Positions 52,631 to 60,740 of a stretch of 61,820 nt of DNA are shown here, piece after piece (position 1 is the stretch's first letter; each line of letters opens with the position of its first letter). The notes beneath the pieces were generated by a model. It saw nothing but the letters and a program-made list of their open reading frames with translations, had not been told where the DNA came from and ran no database searches. Position numbers and translations under genes: made by a program. Origin of the DNA: Chitinophagaceae bacterium (GTDB taxonomy: Bacteria > Bacteroidota > Bacteroidia > Cytophagales > Cytophagaceae); the NCBI GenBank assembly GCA_028288405.1, contig JAQBNS010000030.1, forward strand, positions 1 to 61,820, given 5' to 3'.

Positions 52631-54688
52631 ATGAGATTGATCCGATACGGAACTTATTTTTGCCTATTGAGCATACTCGCTTCGCTATGCATCAATGCTC
52701 ATGCGCAAAATTATACCGTTTCATTTTTGGGCAAAAGTGATTTAAGAAAAGCGAATTTCTTTTACAAGAAGAAAAATTACGAAGAAGCCGCAAAACTTTA
52801 CAGTAGCTATTTAGCACATAAAGATGAACCGTTAAAAGCGAAAATTGCACTGGCTAATTCTTTAAAACAATTGTATCGGACAACAGAATCTGAAAGTTGG
52901 TATAGAAGAGCATTTTCGAGCAATAACAACAGTATACCGGCATACTGCCAATTAGATTTTGTAGAAGTACTGATCATGAATGGTAAAATTTCAGAAGCCA
53001 ATGAACAAGTAAAAGAATACCTTGTACAAAATCCAGCAGATGAAAGAGCCGCTCTATTGCTTAAAGAAACATCTCAGTATCCCTCTTTTTACAAAGACTC
53101 TCTGCAATACAGCATTCAGCCTTATTTTGCCAATTCCAGCTTTTCAGATTATGCACCGGCGTATTACAAAAATGAAATCGTATTTTGTTCATCCAGACCA
53201 AGTGATGGCGTCATCAAACATGTAGAATCAACCAATGATCAGGCATTGTCTCATCTGTTCACCAGTACAGCAACAAATCATCACATTACAACATTCAACG
53301 CACTGAATCATCCTTCCAAACACGATGGACCGGTTACCTTTTGGGCCAATGGGACCAAAGCCATTTATTGTTCCAATACCGATGAGCTATTTGAAAATGG
53401 CAAGTTGACGTTGTTGTATTCCGAATACCTTACTAAAAGCAAAGAATGGAGTAAGCCTGCTGCTTTACCTTTTACCAATCCTCAGTTCTCTTATGGACAT
53501 CCCATCTTCGATGAGCAGCGCAGCACCTTATATTTTGTATCCAATCTACCCGAAGGACTTGGAGGAACAGATATATACCGTGTAAGTTTCACTGAAGGGC
53601 AATGGTCAACACCCATTAATCTTGGAGCGCCCGTCAATACCAGCGGCAATGAAATGTATCCCTTTCAATCGAAAGAAGGCGTGTTGTATTTTGCCTCCAA
53701 CGGACATACCGGTATGGGAGGATTAGATATTTTTGCCTATCGCTCGGATAGTCTGGGTAATTATCTAACTAATCTCGGATATCCAGTCAACAGTGCATTT
53801 GACGACTTTTCTCTAGTACTTTCTGATACAGAACCTACCGGTTTATTTTCGAGCAATCGCACAGGAAACGATGACATTTATACGGTAAAAATATACAGAA
53901 TCGCATTAGACCTGGACATCAGTGATCAACTGAATTATAAGCCACTCTCTAAATGCATTGTCAAAGTATCTGAACAGGAAACAGGAGAAGTTAAATACAT
54001 ATTGAACAGCGATAAAAATGGACACGTCTTATGTGACTTAATTCCGGGTAAAAACTACAGCATCAAAATTTACAAGAGTGGCTATGCCATGAAGAGTACA
54101 GAGTTTATTGAAAACAACAGAGAACAGGCACATGTCAGAAAAAGCATTGCTATTTCCCGTACGCATCAACGTTATGTAAAAGCAAAAGTAGTACAACAGT
54201 CTACTTTACTCCGCAATTGCGAAGTAAAACTATTGGATTACTCCTCAGATAGCATCATGAGTTATCAAGCCGATTCATCCGGTTCTTTTTTATGTCAAAT
54301 CAATTCTGATACCACTGCCCTGCTCTATTTCAAGAAAAACAATTGGCAGGGCTATGCGCTTTTCAATAAAGACGAAGACGCAAGAGAAAATTCCGGTATT
54401 ACGTATATCACCGTAAACATGGTAGATACACTTACCTTGAAATCTGTACCCGGTATGTTTCACTCCGCTGATAGCATGGCAACCGGCGTACCCAATGCTA
54501 CCCTATACTGCAAAAACAGAATTAGCAAACATATGCAAACGATACAAACCGACGAAACGGGAGCCTTCACCGCACAGTTAGAAAATTTTGGAATTTATGA
54601 TCTATACGACAAAGAAGATTCGCCTAAAGCTATCTTGTCAATAGATGCCGCTACTGTCAATTTTATTGAAGTCAAAAAAACGGAGTAA
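52631..54688 (+). CDS. PorE-like TPR/PD40-propeller protein without an OmpA domain
   Basis: A 685-residue exported protein: a signal peptide (to about residue 25, INAHAQ), TPR repeats (about 35-150), a WD40-like PD40 beta-propeller (about 160-425) with repeated YYKNEIVFCSSRPSDG, STLYFVSNLPEGLGGTDIYR and GVLYFASNGHTGMGGLDIFA motifs, and carboxypeptidase-regulatory-like domains (about 430-500 and 510-680). This is the order of the type IX component PorE, except that the C-terminal OmpA peptidoglycan-binding domain is missing; the protein ends in the second regulatory-like domain. It could be an accessory surface or scaffold protein. It is co-transcribed with the kinase upstream (5 bases) and probably the MFS gene (26 bases downstream). 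Confidence 0.88.
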   Translation: MRLIRYGTYFCLLSILASLCINAHAQNYTVSFLGKSDLRKANFFYKKKNYEEAAKLYSSYLAHKDEPLKAKIALANSLKQLYRTTESESWYRRAFSSNNNSIPAYCQLDFVEVLIMNGKISEANEQVKEYLVQNPADERAALLLKETSQYPSFYKDSLQYSIQPYFANSSFSDYAPAYYKNEIVFCSSRPSDGVIKHVESTNDQALSHLFTSTATNHHITTFNALNHPSKHDGPVTFWANGTKAIYCSNTDELFENGKLTLLYSEYLTKSKEWSKPAALPFTNPQFSYGHPIFDEQRSTLYFVSNLPEGLGGTDIYRVSFTEGQWSTPINLGAPVNTSGNEMYPFQSKEGVLYFASNGHTGMGGLDIFAYRSDSLGNYLTNLGYPVNSAFDDFSLVLSDTEPTGLFSSNRTGNDDIYTVKIYRIALDLDISDQLNYKPLSKCIVKVSEQETGEVKYILNSDKNGHVLCDLIPGKNYSIKIYKSGYAMKSTEFIENNREQAHVRKSIAISRTHQRYVKAKVVQQSTLLRNCEVKLLDYSSDSIMSYQADSSGSFLCQINSDTTALLYFKKNNWQGYALFNKDEDARENSGITYITVNMVDTLTLKSVPGMFHSADSMATGVPNATLYCKNRISKHMQTIQTDETGAFTAQLENFGIYDLYDKEDSPKAILSIDAATVNFIEVKKTE

Positions 54689-54714
54689 AGAATTATATTT
54701 TTACCGCTATCCAA

Positions 54715-55926
54715 ATGAAAGACTCTACTTTAAAAGAATCTCCACGCATCGTCTTCTCTAAAAAAAGAGGTGTCTTATTGATCGCGATACTGGCTTCATT
54801 GCAATTTATTTTTGCGATTGATTATATTTTAATTTTGCCTTTAGGTCCAAAAATCATGTCTGATCTGCAAATCGGAACGGCAGAGTATGGTATACTCATT
54901 GCTGTATACACCGTCAGCGCTGCGATCATGGGATTTCTATCTTCTTTCTTCATTGATACTTATCCCAGAAAACACATCTTGATTTTTGCTTTGGTGGTAT
55001 TCATGATCGGCAATGTATCTTTCGTCTTATCAGATTCTTTTATATGGATTGTGTTATCACGTATTCTCACCGGTGCATTCGGTGGTGTGATTTCCTCTTT
55101 GGTGATGATTTATTTGGGTGATCTTTTCCCTATGACAAAACTCGGAAGAAACACCAGTGCTATCATGATCTCTAATGCGATGGCTGCGATAGTAGGTATT
55201 CCTATGGCATTATTCATAGCAGAAACCTATAGTTGGAGAATTCCTTTTGCCGGTATGCTTACCATTAATCTTGCCGTGCTTCTACTGTGCGTGCTGTACA
55301 TGCCTGCCATTAGTGCTCCCATAAAAAAGAAAGAGCGAAAAAAACTTTGGCACTTCATCAATAATCCCAAGTTCATCTGGCCTGTGTTATTCATGTCCAT
55401 GCTTACCTTTGCAGGAGGTGCCACCATCCTTCCTTACCTCAGCACCTTTGTGATGACGAACCTCAGCTTCACGAACAGCGACGTTTCCTTTATTTTCTTT
55501 TGCGGAGGTCTGGCAGCCTTAATGGTGAATCTCTTTATCGGATTTTTGATCGATCGATACGGAAGACAAAACACTTTTCTGATCATCAATTTCATTTCCA
55601 TTGTTCCTGTCATATTGCTCACACTATCTCCCTTCGACAGCCGCATCATTATTTTGCTGGTGACGACTTTCTTTTTTGGCATGTCGACTGCGAGGAATGT
55701 GTCCGGTGTAGCTTACTTAAACTCTCTCATGCCGCATGAAAACAGAGGCCGTTACGTGACCATCAATAACTCTATACAACTGATGGCATCGAGCGTAGCA
55801 ACGGTATTATCGGGCTGGTTGTTGTACACGGAAAATCATTTGATTGTTAACTTCGACTTACTAGGCATCATCGCGATCTGTGCGACAATCACTTGCATTT
55901 TTTCGGCGTTTGTTTTGGAGGAATAG
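54715..55926 (+). CDS. MFS transporter
   Basis: A 403-residue inner-membrane transporter with twelve predicted membrane segments. It has the typical motif A-like loop between TM2 and TM3 (FFIDTYPRKHILI near 80) and its second-half copy (GFLIDRYGRQNTFLI near 275), and a motif C-like segment (GAFGGVISSLVMIY). It resembles the drug-efflux or arabinose-efflux permeases of the DHA1 type; the substrate is unknown. It is the last gene of a plus-strand group with the histidine kinase and the PorE-like gene. The TAG stop codon starts a family A repeat arm. Confidence 0.92.
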   Translation: MKDSTLKESPRIVFSKKRGVLLIAILASLQFIFAIDYILILPLGPKIMSDLQIGTAEYGILIAVYTVSAAIMGFLSSFFIDTYPRKHILIFALVVFMIGNVSFVLSDSFIWIVLSRILTGAFGGVISSLVMIYLGDLFPMTKLGRNTSAIMISNAMAAIVGIPMALFIAETYSWRIPFAGMLTINLAVLLLCVLYMPAISAPIKKKERKKLWHFINNPKFIWPVLFMSMLTFAGGATILPYLSTFVMTNLSFTNSDVSFIFFCGGLAALMVNLFIGFLIDRYGRQNTFLIINFISIVPVILLTLSPFDSRIIILLVTTFFFGMSTARNVSGVAYLNSLMPHENRGRYVTINNSIQLMASSVATVLSGWLLYTENHLIVNFDLLGIIAICATITCIFSAFVLEE

Positions 55927-55951
55927 TTGTTAGACGTTAGTTGTTAGTAAA
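55924..55951. repeat. Family A repeat, left arm of split copy 7
   Basis: The MFS stop TAG continues into TTGTTAG, ACGTTAG, TTGTTAG (55927-55947). The complementary arm is not nearby but about 2 kb away at 57980-58010, after the ice-binding gene. Confidence 0.75.
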
Positions 55952-56581
55952 AAAATGCTGGCGCAGCGTCGCTGTGGCCCTGTCCGAGTATAGCATCCTG
56001 ATGCGGGATTCTATAACATCTAAAGATAAATTACTTACGAGCTTAAGAATATTTTTATCCCTCACACCCAAATAAAAAAGAGAATCATATTATGTCTTTT
56101 CTCTTTGCGATAAATAGACAATGCTTTCCTCATTCAAGTAATCCCGGCGGGACGCCTATGCAATGGCATAATATTCACCAGATCTTACAATGCAATTTGG
56201 GATATCCCCATTAACAGGCAATTGCTCCCCAGAAAACCTGCAATAAATGATTGTCTTACATGAATAGAAAATAAAAGACAGCAACAATAGTGCGAACAAA
56301 GCCTAGATCAGGCATAACCAGGATTTAAAAAAATCAAATCAAGGTAAATCAAATAGAGGACACATTATTGCCTAGGTATAGGAACATGCGTTCTACCTTT
56401 CTTTAAAAAGCTCTGTGCTATTTTTTGCAATCACATCTACATCATGCGATATATAATATTATCTAATACATGGTCTATCTGCGCTGCAAATGATAGTCAA
56501 GCATAGTTTAGAACTGTTCACGAATGTGTCATACAGCTGTATATAGCTTCATCTTTATTAATCAAACCTAAATCTAAAATC
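55952..56581. other. Gene-free region before the ice-binding gene
   Basis: About 630 bases with no supported gene. It contains short GC-rich palindromic patches near 55965-56020 and AATCCCGGCGGGACGCC near 56142, then AT-rich DNA that should hold the ice-binding gene's promoter; I cannot point to a convincing TTG/TAnnTTTG pair. Confidence 0.6.
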
Positions 56582-57754
56582 ATGGATCTCAAAAAAGTTA
56601 ACACTACCGGCACTGTTAAGACTGGATATATCAATCTGCTTTTCAAACCACTGCCGCAGCTATTCAACGGGTTTGCAAGATTCACAAAAGTTCCGGCTAT
56701 GTTAGCGCTGCTGTCTATTATGCTTGTCGCGGGTTGCAAGAAAGAGGACGAAAATCCTTCTCCCGGTTCAGACGCTGCACCTTTGGTTATTGCTACCAGC
56801 CCGTCTAACAATGCTTCAAGTGTTGCACGCAACAAAGTCATTGTTGTTGTATTCAGTCAAGAAATGGATGCATTGACACTTAATACCTCTACCCTTATCG
56901 TGAAACAAGGCACAAGCATTGTTGCAGGTACCGTAAACAGCTCAGGTACTACAGCAAGCTTTACGCCCACAGCACTGTTTACAGCAGGACTGGTTTATAC
57001 AGTTATGGTTACCACTGGTGTGAAAAGCGATGCGGGAAAAGCAATGCTTGCTGATTCGGAATACAGCTTTACTGCAGGCAGCGCAACCTCAACGCTTAAT
57101 ACAGTAGAACTGGGTACAGCAGGCGATTATGTAATCCTTGCCAAAACAGCTATTAACAACGGTCCCACGTCAAACATCACAGGCGACCTTGGCTTGAGCC
57201 CTGCAGCGACTTCTTACATTACAGGATTGTCACTGACCGATGCAACGGGTTATGCGACTTCCAGTCAGGTAACAGGGAAAGTATTTGCAGCGGATATGGC
57301 TGCTCCTACTCCTATCAACCTAACTACGGCTATAGGCGACATGAATACTGCTTACAACGATGCAGCAGGAAGACCTACTCCTGATTTCCTTGCTTTGAAT
57401 AACGGAAACCTGGGAGGAAAAACACTGACTCCTGGTCTTTACAAATGGACCACCAATGTAACCGCACCGACTAACTTTACCATCTCCGGCGGAGCTAATG
57501 ATATCTGGATCTTCCAGGTGTCAGGAAATCTATCCCTTGCTTCAGCGGTGAACATTACATTGATCGGAGGAGCACAGGCAAAAAATATTTTCTGGCAAGT
57601 AGCCGGCACTGTCACCATTGGAACAACTGCTAAGTTCAAAGGAATCATCCTTTCTAAAACAGGCATTACCCTTCAAACCGGTGCTACGTTGAATGGTCGT
57701 GCCCTGGCACAAACTGCCGTTATTCTTGCCGGCAATACGGTGACAACACCGTAA
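56582..57754 (+). CDS. Ice-binding-like (DUF3494) lipoprotein
   Basis: Up to 390 residues. A lipobox LSIMLVAGC ends at Cys52, and ATG 56699 would give a standard 12-residue lead before it, so the real start may be 56699; the ATG at 56582 adds 39 residues without clear function. An SbsA-type Ig-like (Big_5) domain follows (about 62-163; VVFSQEMDALTLNTSTLIVK). The C-terminal half (170-390) is the DUF3494 ice-binding beta-helix: AKTAINNGPTSNITGDLGLS, GNLGGKTLTPGLYKW, IWIFQVSGNLSLAS, KNIFWQVAGTVTIG, FKGIILSKTGITLQ, LNGRALAQTAVIL. Members bind ice and are often spread by gene transfer among cold-living microbes. It has its own terminator, sits between two arms of one repeat copy and is the only gene there. 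Confidence 0.92.
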   Translation: MDLKKVNTTGTVKTGYINLLFKPLPQLFNGFARFTKVPAMLALLSIMLVAGCKKEDENPSPGSDAAPLVIATSPSNNASSVARNKVIVVVFSQEMDALTLNTSTLIVKQGTSIVAGTVNSSGTTASFTPTALFTAGLVYTVMVTTGVKSDAGKAMLADSEYSFTAGSATSTLNTVELGTAGDYVILAKTAINNGPTSNITGDLGLSPAATSYITGLSLTDATGYATSSQVTGKVFAADMAAPTPINLTTAIGDMNTAYNDAAGRPTPDFLALNNGNLGGKTLTPGLYKWTTNVTAPTNFTISGGANDIWIFQVSGNLSLASAVNITLIGGAQAKNIFWQVAGTVTIGTTAKFKGIILSKTGITLQTGATLNGRALAQTAVILAGNTVTTP

Positions 57755-57769
57755 TAACAATAGCTTGAT

Positions 57770-57818
57770 TAAAAAAAACAAAAGGCAGTGAGTAACTCAC
57801 TGCCTTTTGTTTTTTTTA
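57770..57818 (+). terminator. Terminator of the ice-binding gene
   Basis: AAAAGGCAGTGAG, a TAA loop and CTCACTGCCTTTT, flanked by A and T runs, form a strong stem about 25 bases after the stop. Confidence 0.9.
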
Positions 57819-57826
57819 TAAAACTT

Positions 57827-57965
57827 GTTGGCGCAAGCATTTGCTTGTGCCTATTATGTCTTAGCGCATTGGCGCGGGCTTTGTTTAATTACAGCTGCCA
57901 TTTTTATACGATTCCCGAGCTTAAGCTCTATGTCATTTTAGACACCAGTTGAAACTGGCGCCAAC
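57827..57965. repeat. Palindromic patch after the ice-binding gene
   Basis: GTTGGCGC (57827-57834) and its complement GCGCCAAC (57958-57965) enclose smaller hairpins such as CCAGTTGAAACTGG and GCTTAAGC. The overall pattern resembles the nested palindromes inside the other family A copies. Confidence 0.45.
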
Positions 57966-57979
57966 GGGTGTTGGAATCT

Positions 57980-58010
57980 CTAACGACTAACGTCTATTTA
58001 CTAACAACTA
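57980..58010. repeat. Family A repeat, right arm of split copy 7
   Basis: CTAACGA, CTAACGT, CTATTTA, CTAACAA, CTA (57980-58010) is complementary to the arm at 55927 in its outer unit and abuts the stop codon of the KdsC-like gene at 58011. Confidence 0.75.
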
Positions 58011-58724
58011 TTAATCTACCGTAACCGGCAATATCTCCTCACCCTTCAACTGAAAAAAATCAGTCGTCACGCTATTGCGTTGAGCAATAAATTCAGCGTA
58101 GACTCCAGTAAACTCCATACGTTTTTCAATCACTTCAGGTAAAGTCCCATTCAGTGACATCCATAATTCACTGGCTTCTCTGATGCCGTATTGACCGCCG
58201 TCTCCGGCGGTAGCGTAATCCGCATAATTCTTTTCCGCTACATATTGGTTGAAGCCAATGCCATTGCTGCGTTTCATCAGCATGCGTATGCCTACTTGCT
58301 TGGCTAATGACAAATCCAGGATGTCGTCAAAAAAGAAAGCCACTTCATGCTTTTGTAAATTGTTCTTTTCACAAAAATGATGCAAAGACTTTGTCTTGTC
58401 CTTCATTTGATAATAGACCGAATCAAAACCTTCTCTGCGTGCAAAGGCAAAAGCCGATGGATTCGTTTCGCCGGTAATGATGGCGCTGGGTACACGTTGT
58501 TTATTGGTTTGTATCAACCACAAACTGAAACGCAGCATGTTCAGAGCCATAGAATCCACTTCGGAAAACCCACTGCCGCTGGTTTGTGTTTTGCGCCCAT
58601 CGTTGAACACACCGTCCCAATCGAACAGTAAAGCTTTCACTTTACTTAATTTTTCAATTAAAACAGAAGGAGGCGTTATAAAAACGCCTCCTTGTTGTTG
58701 ATATGATGATATGATATCGTTCAT
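58011..58724 (-). CDS. KdsC-like HAD phosphatase
   Basis: A 237-residue HAD-superfamily enzyme. Motif I is LLFDWDGVFNDG (residues 33-44; DxDGV as in KdsC), motif II IITGETN near 79, then the KdsC-like FDSVYYQMKDKTKSLHHF near 100 and motif III AFFFDDILDLSLAKQVGIRM near 127. The role would be to remove phosphate from KDO 8-phosphate. The protein is longer than E. coli KdsC (about 188), with an N-terminal extension of about 30 residues and a C-terminal extension after residue 190 (NGTLPEVIEKRMEFTGVYAE). So it is a variant, and another sugar phosphate is possible. Its start is three bases behind the transaldolase-CBS gene, the last in the operon. Confidence 0.85.
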   Translation of the reverse strand: MNDIISSYQQQGGVFITPPSVLIEKLSKVKALLFDWDGVFNDGRKTQTSGSGFSEVDSMALNMLRFSLWLIQTNKQRVPSAIITGETNPSAFAFARREGFDSVYYQMKDKTKSLHHFCEKNNLQKHEVAFFFDDILDLSLAKQVGIRMLMKRSNGIGFNQYVAEKNYADYATAGDGGQYGIREASELWMSLNGTLPEVIEKRMEFTGVYAEFIAQRNSVTTDFFQLKGEEILPVTVD

Positions 58725-58727
58725 CGA

Positions 58728-59741
58728 TTAATCTTCGTTCAAATTCTGAATGTCCAGCATGCCGACAGGCTTACCGTTTTCAGTGACTACCAACGTATCT
58801 ACCTGGTGTTGGTTGAACAATTTAGAAGCTACGTTCAATAGATCGCTAGACTCTACAGAGAAAGGAGCATTGAATGACAAGTCAGACAATTTCTTATTCA
58901 ATACATCTTTGCCTTGCTCTTGTAGCAAACGACGCAATGTACCGTCTGTAAACACGCCTACTGCTTTACCAGCAGCGTCTGTTACCGTCACACAACCAAA
59001 ACCATACTCTGTCAATTTAACCAATGCATCAGTAATAGAAGTAGTAATTGGAACCAATGGATTTACATTATTGATTGCCTCTTTCACTTTTACGGTCATC
59101 AAACGCGTGTGTTCGAAGAACTGATCCGTACCTAATTTCGTGAAGTTGTTTTCAGTCAATGCTTTCATGATCTTCCACGGCACAGTGATCGTGTGAACAC
59201 CGGCATCCAGTGCGTTACGAACGTGTTCTGCGTAACGTACAGAAGAGAACATGATTTTTGTATTGTAACCGTAAAGGTTTACAGCGTCTACGCAATCTCT
59301 TACCAATGACAAAGCATCAGTACCTTGATCTTGCAAACGACCTACAAGAGGACATACATAAGTAGCACCTGCTTGCATCGCCATGTAAGCTTGTTGGATC
59401 GTGTACACCAAGTGAACGTTGACCATCATACCTTCGTTTACCAATTGGCGACAAGCTTTCAAACCTTCCAAGGATACAGGAATTTTGAATACTGTTTTCT
59501 TAGGATCCAATCCCATTTTCACCTGACGGTGCGCTTCTGCAACAATTTCTTCAGACGTCTTACCTAATGCTTCAACTTGAAGAACCGGTACGATAGCTGC
59601 TAATTGCAGAATCAATGAATCGATGTCCGTAACGCCATGACGGTGCATGAACGTAGGAGTAGTAGTGAGACCAGTGATGAAACCTATTTTGAAGGCTTCC
59701 TGAATTTCATTTAAGTCTGCTGAGTCTAAGTATAATTCCAT
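58728..59741 (-). CDS. Transaldolase/fructose-6-phosphate-aldolase-like domain fused to KdsD-like CBS pair
   Basis: A 337-residue two-part protein. Residues 1-220 align by eye with E. coli FSA/TalC: MELYLDSAD (Asp6 kept), Gln55 (VLQVEA), Schiff-base Lys86 in VFKIPVSLEG. The loop GVTTNPS reads GLTTTPT (Asn28 to Thr), Thr109 is His (VNVHLVY) and Tyr131 is Leu (TYVCPLVGR). Residues 228-337 are two CBS domains; the first (CVTVTDAAGKAVGVFTDGTL, then RRLL) closely resembles the CBS part of arabinose-5-phosphate isomerase KdsD (GIFTDGDLRRV). Here the sugar-isomerase (SIS) domain of KdsD is replaced by a transaldolase-like one. It lies between kdsA (10 bases) and the KdsC-like gene (3 bases), suggesting a task in KDO supply. 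Confidence 0.9.
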   Translation of the reverse strand: MELYLDSADLNEIQEAFKIGFITGLTTTPTFMHRHGVTDIDSLILQLAAIVPVLQVEALGKTSEEIVAEAHRQVKMGLDPKKTVFKIPVSLEGLKACRQLVNEGMMVNVHLVYTIQQAYMAMQAGATYVCPLVGRLQDQGTDALSLVRDCVDAVNLYGYNTKIMFSSVRYAEHVRNALDAGVHTITVPWKIMKALTENNFTKLGTDQFFEHTRLMTVKVKEAINNVNPLVPITTSITDALVKLTEYGFGCVTVTDAAGKAVGVFTDGTLRRLLQEQGKDVLNKKLSDLSFNAPFSVESSDLLNVASKLFNQHQVDTLVVTENGKPVGMLDIQNLNED

Positions 59742-59751
59742 GTGGGGCTTG

Positions 59752-60591
59752 TTAATTCTTATTTCTGTATTGTACTTCTAAATTATGAATTTCGATCAAC
59801 GGTTTCAAAAATTCTTCGAGATCATAAACACACAACTGACTTGCCGCGTCGCATAACGCTTTAGCCGGTTCAGGATGAGTTTCAATGAATACACCGTCAA
59901 CACCTGCTGCTACACCGGCACGAGCGATCGTTGGCATCACGTTTCTTGTGCCACCTTTAGGATCAGAGCTAGGGATACCGTATTTACGTACGCAGTGTGT
60001 AATATCAAATACCACAGGATATCCTGTTTGGTTTAAATGGAAGAAGCTACGCGGATCTACAACAAGGTCGTTGTATCCAAAAGTATAACCACGTTCTGTC
60101 AAAATGATGTTGCTGTTTCCAGTCGCTTCACATTTCTTGGCCGGATAAATCATGTTTTCCGGAGCCAAAAACTGACCGTGTTTGATGTTGATGACTTTGC
60201 CTGTCTTTGCTGATTCTACCAACAATTCAGACTGCATACACAAGTAGGCAGGAATTTGAATCACGTCCAATACTTCACCTGCCGCTTTCGCTTGCGAAGG
60301 ATAATGTATATCAGACAAAATAGGGAAACCGAATTGTGTTTTGATTTTTTGCAACAGTTTCAGTCCTTCGTCAAGACCCGGACCGTTGTAATAATCCAAT
60401 GAACTGCGGTTATCCTTAGTAAAGGATGATTTATAAATAATTTTGATTTTCAGACGTTCAGAAACTTCTTTCAATTTCTCTGCGGTCTTCATCATAATGC
60501 TTTCGTCTTCGATCACACATGGACCGGAGATCAAAAACAGTTCATCAGAACCGGTCTGAATATCTCCTACTTTAACAATTTTCTTTGTCAT
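59752..60591 (-). CDS. kdsA: KDO 8-phosphate synthase
   Basis: Condenses arabinose-5-phosphate with phosphoenolpyruvate to KDO 8-phosphate for lipopolysaccharide inner core. It has 279 residues, typical. Features: LISGPCVIEDE near residue 21, YKSSFTKDNRSSLDYYNGPG near 53, KTQFGFPILSDIHYPSQAKA near 84, DVIQIPAYLCMQSELLV near 110, INIKHGQFLAPENMIYP near 133 and FIETHPEPAKALCDAASQL near 235. ATG at 60591. It begins the tight part of the operon, with the transaldolase-CBS gene 10 bases downstream; kdsB lies upstream across a family B repeat on the same strand. Confidence 0.97.
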   Translation of the reverse strand: MTKKIVKVGDIQTGSDELFLISGPCVIEDESIMMKTAEKLKEVSERLKIKIIYKSSFTKDNRSSLDYYNGPGLDEGLKLLQKIKTQFGFPILSDIHYPSQAKAAGEVLDVIQIPAYLCMQSELLVESAKTGKVINIKHGQFLAPENMIYPAKKCEATGNSNIILTERGYTFGYNDLVVDPRSFFHLNQTGYPVVFDITHCVRKYGIPSSDPKGGTRNVMPTIARAGVAAGVDGVFIETHPEPAKALCDAASQLCVYDLEEFLKPLIEIHNLEVQYRNKN

Positions 60592-60676
60592 GGTTTGCTT
60601 AATGAAGGTGCTAAAATAGGGTTTTCCTACAAAAACACCAAACTTTTAGGAGGAAACGATGCTTGCATTTATAGAG

Positions 60677-60740
60677 CTAGGAGGAACGAGCTAGGAGCAA
60701 GGAAAAATATGTATCGTCTCTCCTAGCTCCTAACTCGTCC
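60677..60740. repeat. Family B heptamer inverted repeat, copy 5
   Basis: The left arm is CTAGGAG, GAACGAG, CTAGGAG, CAAGGAA (60677-60704); the right arm (60715-60740) reads on the minus strand GGACGAG, TTAGGAG, CTAGGAG. It ends exactly at the stop codon of kdsB (60741), inside a same-strand gene pair. Confidence 0.85.
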
